DNA from: Nitratireductor thuwali
GTDB taxonomy: Bacteria > Pseudomonadota > Alphaproteobacteria > Rhizobiales > Rhizobiaceae
DNA: 64,000 bases
Direction of reading: 5' to 3'
NCBI RefSeq assembly: GCF_036621415.1
Contig: NZ_CP030941.1
Coordinates: 744,001 to 808,000, forward strand
A program made the position numbers and the translations under genes. This document shows, one piece after another, positions 10,180 through 18,559 of the stretch; positions within the stretch are counted from its first letter, which is position 1; every line of letters begins with the position of its first letter. Under the pieces are notes generated by a model. The model saw only the letters and a list, made by a program, of their open reading frames with translations. It did not search any database and was not told the DNA's origin.

Positions 10180-11115
10180 ATGGAACACATCCAGCCGCCC
10201 GGCGATGAACAGATCGCCGCCGTCCGCGCGTTCAACCGCTTCTACACCCGCCAGGTCGGCCTTCTTGGCGAAAGCGTGCTCAAAGGCGGATTTTCGCTTA
10301 CTGAGATGCGTATTCTTTACGAGCTGGCGCATCGGCAGTGCCTTACCGCCACGGAACTCGGAGGCGACCTTGGGCTCGACGCCGGGTATCTGAGCCGGAT
10401 ACTGAAAAAGTTTGCCAAGCAAGGCTTGCTCGAACGTCGCGCCTCGGCTGATGACGGCAGGCAATTCCTGTTGACATTGACCGGCGAAGGCCACCGGGCT
10501 TTTGCACCGCTCGATCGCGCTTCCCGGGAACAGATGGCTGACCTGCTCGCTCCCCTGCTTCCGCACGAGCGTGAGAAACTGGTCTCCGCCATGGAAACGA
10601 TCCGGCGCATGCTGGAACCGGCGGCGGACCGCCAGGTGTCCTACATCCTTCGCCCCTTGCGGGTCGGCGACTTGGGCTGGATCACCCATCGCCAAGCCAT
10701 CCTCTACCACCAGGAATATGGCTGGAACGAAGACTACGAGGCGCTGGCGGCACGAATCCTGAGCGAGTTCGTGGAAAACTTCGACCCACGGCATGAGGTG
10801 GCGTGGGTCGCCGAGCGCAATGGGGAGGTCGCGGGCTCCGTGTTCGTTGTACGGGACACGGCGGCGGTGGCCAAGCTCCGGCTGCTCTATGTGGAACCTG
10901 CAGCACGAGGTCTGGGCATCGGCCGCCGCCTGGTCGGGGAATGCATCGGCTTCGCACGGGCAAAAGGCTATGAGGAACTCACGCTATGGACCAATGACGT
11001 ACTGGTCTCGGCGCGCCACCTCTACCAGAGCGTCGGATTCGCGCTTGTGAAGGAGGAAAAGCACCACTCCTTCGGTAAGGACCTTGTCGGGCAGACCTGG
11101 ACGCTTCGATTGTGA
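10180..11115 (+). CDS. Fused MarR regulator and GNAT acetyltransferase
   Basis: A 311-residue protein with a winged-helix MarR domain (about 1-145; TATELGGDLGLDAGYLSRILK is the recognition region) joined to a GNAT acetyltransferase domain (about 155-311) with the acetyl-CoA loop RGLGIGRRL. Such fusions are widespread. An inverted repeat TTGAC-CAA-GTCAA at 10132-10144, about 36 bp before the ATG, is a plausible autoregulatory operator. Longer in-frame readings run back into aatA and are not real. Confidence 0.88.
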   Translation: MEHIQPPGDEQIAAVRAFNRFYTRQVGLLGESVLKGGFSLTEMRILYELAHRQCLTATELGGDLGLDAGYLSRILKKFAKQGLLERRASADDGRQFLLTLTGEGHRAFAPLDRASREQMADLLAPLLPHEREKLVSAMETIRRMLEPAADRQVSYILRPLRVGDLGWITHRQAILYHQEYGWNEDYEALAARILSEFVENFDPRHEVAWVAERNGEVAGSVFVVRDTAAVAKLRLLYVEPAARGLGIGRRLVGECIGFARAKGYEELTLWTNDVLVSARHLYQSVGFALVKEEKHHSFGKDLVGQTWTLRL

Positions 11116-11446
11116 TCGCTTGAGCTAAGGCGTCTGCCCGCCGGCCCCTTGCTCTCTTCGGCCTCTCGTGTGACGATGTTTTTCAGGGGAGTATCGGGAA
11201 ACGATACCCGCTGGCGCGACGGCCGCAGCAGCCTGTCCCCGAAGAGGAGCATGCGAGAGTTGCAAAGGAACCATCCAGCCCGGAAAGCAGGACCGATCGA
11301 GGGGCAGGTCCCTCGCGCGGCCTTGCGCAATGGCGAGGGACGGTTGCCTGCGAGGCGGTCAAGGTCCGCTATCGTCCGCTCCTGATCGCGGGAAAGTCCA
11401 TGCCGGCCGCCGCCCCAGTGCGGGTGTGTGACAGGAGGTCGGTTTC
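11116..11446. other. Intergenic region without a convincing gene
   Basis: 331 bp between the MarR-GNAT gene and the EF-G-like gene. It holds a short inverted repeat GTATCG-5nt-CGATAC at 11191-11207 without a T-run, possibly an operator. Reading frames here show no recognisable domain or ribosome site. Confidence 0.4.
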
Positions 11447-13480
11447 ATGGGAGAACGCGCGGGAGGAAGACAGACGGGGCCGAAATGCGTTGCCATTCTT
11501 GGCCCTTTCGCGAGTGGAAAAACCACGCTTTTCGAAGCCACCCTGGCTCGTGCCGGAGCGATAGAAAAGCACGCGCCCGGCGCGCACCAGATAGGCGACC
11601 CATCGCCCGAGGCACGGGCGCATGGGATGAGTGTCGAGGCGTGTTTTGCGACATTCGACTTCCTTGACGAAAGCCTGACGCTCGTCGATTGTCCGGGCTC
11701 CGTCGAGTTCGGCTTCGATGCCGAACCGGTTCTGACGGCGGCCGATGCGGCGGTCGTGGTGGTCGACGCCGCTGACAAGAAGTTGCCCGCGCTTCAGGTC
11801 ATCCTGCAGCGGCTCGACCAGTTGGGCATTCCGCGCATGCTTTTCCTCAACAAGATGGATAAGAGCAGCGCCGGCGTGCGCGAGACGCTGAAGGAGTTGC
11901 AGACCGTCAGCTCCGTGCCGCTGCTTCTGCGCCAGATACCGCTGCGCAAGAACGGCATCGTCATAGGCTCGATCGACCTGGCGATGGAGCGGGCCTATAT
12001 CTATCGGGAGCATGCGCCGAGCGAAATCCAGCCCATCCCGGACGACGACAGGGCGCGCGAGGTCGAAGCCCGCTTCTCCATGCTGGAGACTTTGGCCGAT
12101 CATGACGATCAGCTCATGGAACAACTCCTTGAAGAGATCGAGCCTCCCCGCGACGCGATTTTCGACGATCTGGCGGCCGACCTGCGTGCCGGCTCCGTAA
12201 CGCCCGTGCTGATCGGCGCGGCGGAGAAGGGCAATGGGGTCCTGCGTCTGCTCAAGGCGATCCGCCACGACGTGCCCGACGTGACCGAGACGCGCAAGCG
12301 GCTTGGCCTTCCTGCCGGAGGGGAAACGGTGCTGCAGGTTATGAAAACGCTGCACACCGGCCATGGCGGCAAGATCTCGGTCGCTCGCGTCCTGTCCGGC
12401 GCGATCGCCGACGGTACGGAACTTCCGGGCGCCGGCAAGGTGTCGGGCCTCTACACGCTCATGGGCAGAGAGCAGAAGAAGACGCCCAGGGCCGGTGAAG
12501 GCGATACGGTCGCCCTCGGCAAACTCGATGAGGCCCGCACCGGCGCCACGCTGACTGCGACGAAAACCGCCGCGCCGACGCTCACCTTGATCGCTGTGCC
12601 GCAGCCCGTCCACGCGGTATCGCTCCGCCCGCGCGACCGCAAGGACGAGGTCAAGCTGTCGGCCGCGCTGCAGAAATTGACGGAGGAGGATCCCTCCCTG
12701 GTCGTCGACCAGAATCAGGAGAGCGGCGAGACCATCCTGGGCGGCCAGGGCGAAATGCACCTGCGGGTGGCGCGCGAGCGGCTGGAAGGCAAGTTTCAGA
12801 TCGCCGTTGACACGGACACGCCGAGCATCCCCTACCGCGAAACCATCCGCAAATCCGTGACCCAGCGCGGCCGCCATAAGAAGCAGTCCGGCGGGCACGG
12901 GCAATATGGCGACGTCGTCCTCGACATAAAGCCGCTGCCGCGCGGGACGGGCTTCGAGTTCACCGAGACGATCACCGGCGGCGTGGTGCCGAAGCAGTAC
13001 ATACCCTCCGTCGAGGCCGGCGTGCGCGAAGCGCTCAAGCAGGGTCCGCTCGGTTTTCCGGTCGTCGATATCGCCGTCAATCTGGCGGACGGCTCCTACC
13101 ATTCTGTCGATTCGTCCGACATGGCCTTCCAACTGGCCGCCCGGCTTGCCATGAAGGAGGGGCTTCCCCAATGCCAACCGGTGCTGCTCGAACCCATTTT
13201 GAAGGTCGAGGTGGCTACCCCGTCCGAGGCCACGGCCCGGGTGACGGCAATCCTGTCGCAGAGGCGCGGCCAGATCCTCGGCTTCGACACCCGCGCCGGC
13301 TGGAACAGCTGGGACATGGTCCAGGCTATGATGCCGCAAGCCGAGACGGCCAACCTCATTATCGAGCTGCGCTCGGCCACCGCTGGCGTGGCGAGCTACG
13401 AGGCGCGTTTCGATCACATGGCGGAACTGACGGGCCGTCAGGCCGAGGAAGCGATGAACGGCAAGGGGAAAGCAGCCTGA
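11447..13480 (+). CDS. Elongation factor G-like translational GTPase
   Basis: A 677-residue paralogue of EF-G. Domain I carries the P-loop GPFASGKTT (about 19-27), a G3 motif DCPGS in place of DTPGH, and the G4 motif NKMD. Domains II-V follow, including the domain IV loop region RGRHKKQSGGHGQYG and GGVVPKQYIPSVEAG. The G3 histidine that drives GTP hydrolysis in EF-G and EF-Tu is replaced by Ser. Family knowledge: rhizobial genomes carry such an EF-G-like protein besides fusA; its function is not settled. Preceded by AGGAGGT ahead of the ATG. Confidence 0.9.
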   Translation: MGERAGGRQTGPKCVAILGPFASGKTTLFEATLARAGAIEKHAPGAHQIGDPSPEARAHGMSVEACFATFDFLDESLTLVDCPGSVEFGFDAEPVLTAADAAVVVVDAADKKLPALQVILQRLDQLGIPRMLFLNKMDKSSAGVRETLKELQTVSSVPLLLRQIPLRKNGIVIGSIDLAMERAYIYREHAPSEIQPIPDDDRAREVEARFSMLETLADHDDQLMEQLLEEIEPPRDAIFDDLAADLRAGSVTPVLIGAAEKGNGVLRLLKAIRHDVPDVTETRKRLGLPAGGETVLQVMKTLHTGHGGKISVARVLSGAIADGTELPGAGKVSGLYTLMGREQKKTPRAGEGDTVALGKLDEARTGATLTATKTAAPTLTLIAVPQPVHAVSLRPRDRKDEVKLSAALQKLTEEDPSLVVDQNQESGETILGGQGEMHLRVARERLEGKFQIAVDTDTPSIPYRETIRKSVTQRGRHKKQSGGHGQYGDVVLDIKPLPRGTGFEFTETITGGVVPKQYIPSVEAGVREALKQGPLGFPVVDIAVNLADGSYHSVDSSDMAFQLAARLAMKEGLPQCQPVLLEPILKVEVATPSEATARVTAILSQRRGQILGFDTRAGWNSWDMVQAMMPQAETANLIIELRSATAGVASYEARFDHMAELTGRQAEEAMNGKGKAA

Positions 13481-13581
13481 GGCAAGCCGTAAAACCGGCA
13501 GAACGCGCAAAGTTGATCGCTTGTGATTGGCGCTATCGTCCCCACACGCTACTTTCGGCGAGAAGTCCCATGGAGGCTCTT

Positions 13582-14538
13582 ATGCCAGTCTATCACCGTC
13601 GGCCTCGCTGGGCCATCGCCGAGGCGCAAGCCACGCCCGAGGATGTTTTCCTGAACCGCAGGAGCATCTTGCAAGGCATGGGCTTGGCAGGCCTCGCGCT
13701 CGCCACCGCGGCCGCCACAAGGCCCGCCCGCGGGCAGGATGGCGGGCTCTATCCAGCCAGCCGCAACGACGCCTACAAGATCGAGCGCGACCTGACTCCG
13801 GAAGACATCAGTTCCCGCTACAACAATTTCTACGAGTTCGGTTCCCATAAGCAGATACACAGGGCGGCCGAAGCGCTGGTGACCGACCCGTGGGATATTG
13901 AGATAGACGGCATGGTCGAAGAGCCCATGACCATCGCCTTCGATGACCTCGAGAAACGATTTCCGCTGGAGGAACGGCTCTACCGCCACCGCTGCGTCGA
14001 GGCTTGGTCCATGACGGTGCCATGGACCGGCTTTCCGCTGGGCGCCCTGGTGGACCATGCCAGACCGCTCTCCACGGCGCGCTACGTGCGCTTCGAGACC
14101 TTCAACGATCCCGCCATGGCCAGCGGGCAGAAGCAGGTCTGGTATCCCTGGCCTTATGTCGAAGGCCTCACCATGGCCGAGGCCCGCAACGACCTTGCCT
14201 TCATGGTCACCGGCGTCTACGGCAAGCCGCTCGCAAACCAGTTCGGCGCCCCGCTGCGCCTGGCTCTCCCCTGGAAATACGGCTTCAAATCCATCAAGTC
14301 GATCACCAGGATCTCCTTCACCGACCAACGCCCCAAAAGCTTCTGGGAACAGATCGCGCCAAACGAATACGGCTTCTGGGCAAACGTGAACCCCGAAGTG
14401 CCCCATCCACGCTGGAGCCAGGCCACCGAGCGCGTGCTGGGTACCAATGAAGATGTGCCGACGGTGATCTACAACGGCTACGGAGACGAGGTCGCTGCGC
14501 TCTATGAAGGCCTGGAAGGCGAAAGCCTATTTATGTAA
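13582..14538 (+). CDS. msrP: Periplasmic methionine-sulfoxide reductase catalytic subunit
   Basis: A 318-residue molybdopterin enzyme. A twin-arginine signal is visible (NRRSILQGMG then a hydrophobic run ending ARGQ). The sulfite-oxidase-type fold has the molybdenum-ligand cysteine Cys138 in RHRCVEAWSM. Start placed at the second ATG since GGAGG lies six bases upstream; the ATG at 13570 is also in frame. Role: reduces methionine sulfoxide in periplasmic proteins. The usual haem partner MsrQ is not next to it. Confidence 0.93.
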   Translation: MPVYHRRPRWAIAEAQATPEDVFLNRRSILQGMGLAGLALATAAATRPARGQDGGLYPASRNDAYKIERDLTPEDISSRYNNFYEFGSHKQIHRAAEALVTDPWDIEIDGMVEEPMTIAFDDLEKRFPLEERLYRHRCVEAWSMTVPWTGFPLGALVDHARPLSTARYVRFETFNDPAMASGQKQVWYPWPYVEGLTMAEARNDLAFMVTGVYGKPLANQFGAPLRLALPWKYGFKSIKSITRISFTDQRPKSFWEQIAPNEYGFWANVNPEVPHPRWSQATERVLGTNEDVPTVIYNGYGDEVAALYEGLEGESLFM

Positions 14539-14630
14539 GAAGAGGCGGCGCGCCTTCCGATCATTGCAACGCAATATTGCCGCTGGTAGCTGTGCCTCTT
14601 AGACTGGATATCGTGTCGGGAGTCGCAGCT

Positions 14631-15233
14631 GTGCATGTCTTTAAGCGTGTGACCTGGGTGAAGGATTTGGCGGAGGCTCTGCCGTCGATTGTGTTTATCG
14701 CCCTCTGGCGAGGCGGCGTCGGCCTGGAAGCAGCCGGATGGATAGCAGCTCTGTTGTCGGCCATGGTGCTTTTCTTGCACCAGGTCTCGCAAACGCGCTC
14801 CAACCCGCTATTTCTAGGAATCAACATTCATCTGCTACTTGTGACACCGGTGATCGTGGGAATCCACTCACTCGGCATGCACGAGGTCGGGCGGTTTCTG
14901 GAAACGAATTCCTATAATGGCGTCTTCGTCACAATCCTTGCTACGGGCGGCCTATTGACATTGTTTTCTCCCAGAGGATTTATCGGTCTAGAAAGCAGGC
15001 AATCGCACCTGCCGTATTCGCTGATTCTTCTAGCAGCCTCCGCCATAGCGGCGGCATGGAGTTTTGCATTCGCAGGGCCCGGTGTCCTCTCTGTTGCCTT
15101 ACCGGCAACAGGACTTTTTATTCTGCGCCGCGTCCTCATAGCCCACGCGAAAGGCGCTTCGGGCTTGCTTGGACTGGCCGTCGCCCCCGTTGCCGGTGGC
15201 ATGACAGCCGCTTGGTTATCAGACGGCAGCTAG
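14631..15233 (+). CDS. Unknown integral membrane protein next to msrP
   Basis: About 200 residues with at least five hydrophobic segments and few charged loops. The start is uncertain: GTG 14631 has GGGAG upstream; a TTG at 14577 is also in frame. It does not show the MsrQ/ferric-reductase pattern of paired haem histidines in adjacent helices, although several histidines exist (FLHQ, NIHLL, GIHSLGMHE). The short gap after msrP suggests co-transcription. The last four bases overlap the convergent MarR gene. Not assigned to a family. Confidence 0.55.
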   Translation: MHVFKRVTWVKDLAEALPSIVFIALWRGGVGLEAAGWIAALLSAMVLFLHQVSQTRSNPLFLGINIHLLLVTPVIVGIHSLGMHEVGRFLETNSYNGVFVTILATGGLLTLFSPRGFIGLESRQSHLPYSLILLAASAIAAAWSFAFAGPGVLSVALPATGLFILRRVLIAHAKGASGLLGLAVAPVAGGMTAAWLSDGS

Positions 15234-15721
15234 CCCTCCCCTTCGATCCGCGACAGATAGCGCCCCAGCATTTCGTCCAGCGCCTTGCGCTCTTCTTCCG
15301 ACAGCATCGCCGTCAGCCGCGCCTGGGTGGCCACGTGGTCGGTCACGGCGGCGTCGATCACCTCCCGCCCCTTCTGCGTCAGCGAAATCCTCATGCTGCG
15401 CCGATCTTCGGGATTATGCGCGCGGGCCACCAGGCCCGCCTTTTCAAGCTGGTCTATGCGATTGGTCATGGTGCCGGAGGTCACCATCGTGGCCGCCAGC
15501 AGATCGCCGGGGCTGAGCGCGTAGGGCGGCCCCGAACGCCGCAAGGTGGCGAGAACGTCGAAACTGGCCCGGTTCAGCCCATGCTTGGCAAAGGTTTCGC
15601 TCATCTCCCGCATGAGATGGCCATAGATACGGCTGATGCGGCCGATGAGGCCCATGGGAGCGACGTCGAGGTCCGGCCGCTCCCTGTTCCATTGTTTCAG
15701 AATGCCGTCGACATGATCCAT
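15230..15721 (-). CDS. MarR-family transcriptional regulator
   Basis: A 163-residue winged-helix protein: dimerisation helices at both ends and a recognition region around SPGDLLAATMVTSGTMTNRID, with the wing at PEDRRSMRISLT. It is divergent from an EamA exporter and the wrbA gene; two palindromes fill the gap, so it very likely represses the exporter operon and itself. Ligand unknown. Confidence 0.9.
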   Translation of the reverse strand: MDHVDGILKQWNRERPDLDVAPMGLIGRISRIYGHLMREMSETFAKHGLNRASFDVLATLRRSGPPYALSPGDLLAATMVTSGTMTNRIDQLEKAGLVARAHNPEDRRSMRISLTQKGREVIDAAVTDHVATQARLTAMLSEEERKALDEMLGRYLSRIEGEG

Positions 15722-15739
15722 GTCGCATCATCCCCAAAT

Positions 15740-15787
15740 ATTATCTTGACGTCAAGACAAATGGCATTATCTTGAGGTCAAGATAAT
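15740..15787. promoter_or_regulatory. Two tandem palindromic operators between MarR and EamA genes
   Basis: Site 2 (15766-15787) is a perfect 22 bp palindrome, arms ATTATCTTGA and TCAAGATAAT around GG. Site 1 (15740-15761) has the same left arm and centre CG with a right arm that differs at three positions. Their centres are 26 bp apart. They sit between the two divergent starts, where MarR dimers usually bind. Confidence 0.85.
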
Positions 15788-15800
15788 TTCGAGGTGACGC

Positions 15801-16733
15801 ATGTCCAGGCACACAGACCTTCTCCTGACCGCTATCGCCCCCGCCATCTGGGGCAGCACCTATCTGGTGACGACGGAGTTCCTGCCCGATGGCTATCCGC
15901 TGACGGTCGCCATGCTGCGCGCCCTGCCCGCGGGCCTGCTGCTGCTCGCCGTCATGCGGCAGCTCCCGCAAGGCGTATGGTGGGCGCGCGCCTTTGTGCT
16001 CGGTGGGCTCAACTTCACGATCTTCTGGTGGATGCTGTTCGTCACCGCCTACCGCCTGCCGGGCGGGGTGGCCGCTACAGTCGGTGCGATCCAGCCTCTG
16101 GTGGTCATTTTCCTCGCCCGGCTGCTCATCGGCGCGCCGATACGTTTCCTCGCCGTCGTCGCCGCCGTCGCCGGCATGGCAGGCGTGGCCCTGCTCATTC
16201 TCACCCCGCAGGCGGCACTTGACCCCGTGGGCATCCTCGCCGGCCTCTTCGGCGCGCTGGCGATGGCCGTAGGCACGGTGTTGAGCCGGCGCTGGCAGCC
16301 TCCTGTTTCGTCGCTCACCTTCGCCTCGTGGCAATTGACCGCCGGCGGCATCCTGCTCCTGCCCCCCGCGCTCTTTCTCGAACCGCCCCTGCCCGCCCTT
16401 ACGGGCGCCAACATTGCCGGCTTCGCCTATCTCGGCCTCATCGGCGCCGCGCTCACCTATTTCCTCTGGTTCCGCGGCATATCCAGGCTGGAGCCTTCCG
16501 CGGTGGCCCCGCTCGGCTTCCTGAGTCCTCTCACCGCCGTCATCCTCGGCTGGGCGATCCTCGGCCAGCACCTGACCCCGCCTCAGCTGGCCGGCATAGC
16601 CGTCGTTCTGGCCTCCGTCTGGCTGGCCCAGGCCGCCCAGCGCCCCGCCGTATCCTCCACGCCCGTCCACCGGCAGGAACTGCCCCTGCCGGCAACCCAG
16701 AAACCAACGCCCAGTACAGGAGCCGCCTCATGA
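15801..16733 (+). CDS. EamA/DMT-superfamily permease
   Basis: A 310-residue inner-membrane protein with two five-helix EamA repeats (about 5-140 and 150-285) and a low-complexity cytoplasmic tail. The first helix carries [15 protein letters not shown], typical of the group. Likely an exporter of a metabolite or drug-like compound, controlled by the divergent MarR protein. The stop overlaps the wrbA start by four bases. Confidence 0.9.
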   Translation: MSRHTDLLLTAIAPAIWGSTYLVTTEFLPDGYPLTVAMLRALPAGLLLLAVMRQLPQGVWWARAFVLGGLNFTIFWWMLFVTAYRLPGGVAATVGAIQPLVVIFLARLLIGAPIRFLAVVAAVAGMAGVALLILTPQAALDPVGILAGLFGALAMAVGTVLSRRWQPPVSSLTFASWQLTAGGILLLPPALFLEPPLPALTGANIAGFAYLGLIGAALTYFLWFRGISRLEPSAVAPLGFLSPLTAVILGWAILGQHLTPPQLAGIAVVLASVWLAQAAQRPAVSSTPVHRQELPLPATQKPTPSTGAAS

Positions 16734-17377
16734 CCCGCATACTCGTGCTCTACTATTCCGCCTACGGCCACATCGCTGAAATGGCTCGCGCCGTCACCGA
16801 AGGCGCGCGGGAGACCGGTGCGAGCGTCGTCCTGAAATGCATCCCGGAGTTTGAGGCGCGTGAGGCGCCTGCGGAAGGACAAGGCGACGTTCCGGTCGCA
16901 ACAATCGACGAGCTCCCCGACTATGATGCGATCGTCTTCGGCACGCCCACTCGCTTCGGAAATATGGCGGCACCGATGAAAGCTTTTCTGGATCGGTTGG
17001 GAAGCCTGTGGGCGCAGGACGCCCTTGTCGGCCGCGTCGGCGGCGTTTTCACCTCCAGCGGCAGCCAGCACGGAGGTCAGGAGCACACGCTGCTTTCCAT
17101 GCAGGCTTCGCTCATGCATCTGGGGATGGTCGTTGTCGGGCTGCCCTACACGTTCAAGGGCCAGACCAGAATGGACGAGATCACCGGCGGCTCGCCCTAC
17201 GGCGCCACCACCATTGCAAGCGGCGGGAATGGCGGCGATCGCCGCCCAAGCACCAACGAGTTGGAGGGTGCCCGCTTTCAAGGCGCACATCTGGCGCGCA
17301 TCGCCATCTCGATCCGAGGAACAGGCCCGATAGAAAAAGTTCAGCGGCAAGCCCTGCTTGCCAGGGCCGACGGTTGA
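16730..17377 (+). CDS. wrbA: NAD(P)H:quinone oxidoreductase, WrbA family
   Basis: A 215-residue flavodoxin-like FMN protein: phosphate loop [32 protein letters not shown], and the C-terminal [14 protein letters not shown] signature. Reduces quinones by two electrons and so limits redox cycling. The start is the ATGA overlap with the EamA gene; longer frames are artefacts. Being in an operon with a MarR-controlled exporter suggests a response to quinone-like or electrophilic compounds. Confidence 0.92.
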   Translation: MTRILVLYYSAYGHIAEMARAVTEGARETGASVVLKCIPEFEAREAPAEGQGDVPVATIDELPDYDAIVFGTPTRFGNMAAPMKAFLDRLGSLWAQDALVGRVGGVFTSSGSQHGGQEHTLLSMQASLMHLGMVVVGLPYTFKGQTRMDEITGGSPYGATTIASGGNGGDRRPSTNELEGARFQGAHLARIAISIRGTGPIEKVQRQALLARADG

Positions 17378-17395
17378 CACTCACCGCCACAGCTC

Positions 17396-17428
17396 CGAAA
17401 AAAAAGCCGGATCAAAAGATCCGGCTTT
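17396..17428 (-). terminator. Intrinsic terminator of AbcR, bidirectional with wrbA
   Basis: An 11 bp perfect stem (AAAGCCGGATC / GATCCGGCTTT, 17403-17428) with an AAAA loop. On the - strand it is followed by a run of eight Ts; on the + strand the same stem follows the wrbA stop with a short T-run, so it probably ends both transcripts. Confidence 0.9.
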
Positions 17429-17513
17429 AAAAATTGGAAGTGCCTGTTAAGGCGAAACCTCCAGAGGGGAACATTCACGGGGGCAAATGGGAGGAGAACG
17501 CGCCCCGCGAATG
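17396..17513 (-). ncRNA. abcR: AbcR-type trans-acting small RNA (alpha-r15 family)
   Basis: Read on the - strand, about 118 nt form three hairpins. Hairpin 1 pairs an AUUCGCGGGG-like arm with CCCCGUGAAU and exposes CUCCUCCCAU, an anti-Shine-Dalgarno loop. A second small hairpin uses CCUC/GGAGG. The third is a perfect GC-rich terminator followed by eight Ts. A -10-like CATATC with TTGTTA 17 bp upstream gives a start near 17513. Family knowledge: AbcR RNAs lie beside lsrB/vtlR in S. meliloti, Agrobacterium and Brucella and, with Hfq, repress many ABC-transporter mRNAs. The match in position, length and loop motif is strong; exact ends are inferred. Confidence 0.85.
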
Positions 17514-17558
17514 ATCAAGATATGAGCATTCGTTGCTCAAATAACAACCACCAGCTTT

Positions 17559-17575
17559 TGCATTCCACCCATGCA
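17559..17575 (-). promoter_or_regulatory. LTTR-like box upstream of AbcR
   Basis: An inverted repeat TGCAT-7nt-ATGCA containing the T-N11-A pattern of LysR-type sites. Its centre is about 54 bp upstream of the inferred AbcR start. In Brucella VtlR binds the abcR2 promoter directly; the LsrB/VtlR gene here ends 30 bp away. Binding is inferred. Confidence 0.6.
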
Positions 17576-17605
17576 CATTTGCATAGGTAAACAGGACATG
17601 TACCT

Positions 17606-18496
17606 TCAAAAGGTCCAGCCGCGTGACTTGGAGATCAGGAAATCGCGGAAAACCTGCAGTTTGGCCTGGTGTTTCATCGTCTCCGGATAACAGAAATAGG
17701 TATCGAAGGATGGCACCGCCGTCTCCGGCAGAAGCTGCACCAATCCGCTTTCCTTGCCTACGACGTAGTCGGGCAGCATGGCTATTCCGCCACCTCGCTG
17801 CACGGCGAGCTTGATCGACAGGATGTTGTTGATCTGCAGCGCGACGGCTCGCTTCGTGCCTTCCGGCCGGCCGGCCGTCTCCAGCCAGTTCATATCGCTG
17901 AGATGGGCGGGCACCGCTTCGCCGAAGGTCACGATCCGGTGGCGGTCGAGATCGTCGATGGAAGCCGGCTTGCCGTGGCGGTTCACGTAGCCGGGCGAGG
18001 CATAAAGATGGAAATGCACGGTGAAAAGCTTGCGCTGGATGAGGTCCGGCTGCTGCGGCTGGCGCATGCGAATGGCGCAATCGGCCTGGCGCATGGTCAG
18101 GTCCAGCTCTTCGTTGTCCAGGATGAGCTGAAGCTGTATCTCCGGATAAAGATCGCCGAACTCGGGCAGCCTTTCGGTAAGCCAGCCGGTGCCGAGGCCT
18201 ACCGTGGTTGAGACCTTGAGCATGCCTGACGGCCTGTCCTTTGTTTCCGACAGGCGCACCTTCACGCTTTCCAGCTTCATCAGGACTTCGTGGGCGGCGT
18301 TGTAGAGGATCTCGCCTTGCTCGGTCAGCACCAGCCCCCGCGCATGGCGATGGAACAGGGGAACGCCGACCTCCTGCTCCAGCGCGCTCACCTGGCGCGA
18401 GATCGCCGATTGCGAAAGATGCAGCGTCTCGGCCGCATGCGTAAAGGATCCCGCGGCCGCGGCCGCATGGAACACACGTAATTTATCCCAGTCCAA
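17606..18496 (-). CDS. lsrB: LysR-type regulator LsrB/VtlR
   Basis: A 296-residue LTTR: N-terminal helix-turn-helix (SQSAISRQVSALEQ, about 28-42) and a periplasmic-binding-like effector domain. The start MDWDKLRVFHAAAAAGSFTHAA and the end match the LsrB/VtlR proteins of rhizobia and Brucella, which govern redox balance, LPS and the AbcR RNAs. Only two cysteines are present (Cys140 and Cys269). It lies directly downstream of trxB, as in S. meliloti, and upstream of AbcR. Confidence 0.92.
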   Translation of the reverse strand: MDWDKLRVFHAAAAAGSFTHAAETLHLSQSAISRQVSALEQEVGVPLFHRHARGLVLTEQGEILYNAAHEVLMKLESVKVRLSETKDRPSGMLKVSTTVGLGTGWLTERLPEFGDLYPEIQLQLILDNEELDLTMRQADCAIRMRQPQQPDLIQRKLFTVHFHLYASPGYVNRHGKPASIDDLDRHRIVTFGEAVPAHLSDMNWLETAGRPEGTKRAVALQINNILSIKLAVQRGGGIAMLPDYVVGKESGLVQLLPETAVPSFDTYFCYPETMKHQAKLQVFRDFLISKSRGWTF

Positions 18497-18559
18497 CGCC
18501 TTGTTCCCCTCGTAATGTTTTGGGCGTGCAACCGTTATTGTGGCTCTGGTCTTGCCAGC

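Noticed and set aside
11369..13510. Open frame of 713 codons on the - strand opposite the EF-G-like gene
   Set aside because: It lacks any domain, is rich in Arg/His/Gly typical of antisense high-G+C frames, and the + strand has a full EF-G-like protein.
14631..15233. MsrQ assignment for the gene after msrP
   Set aside because: Position fits but the helix and histidine pattern of MsrQ is missing.
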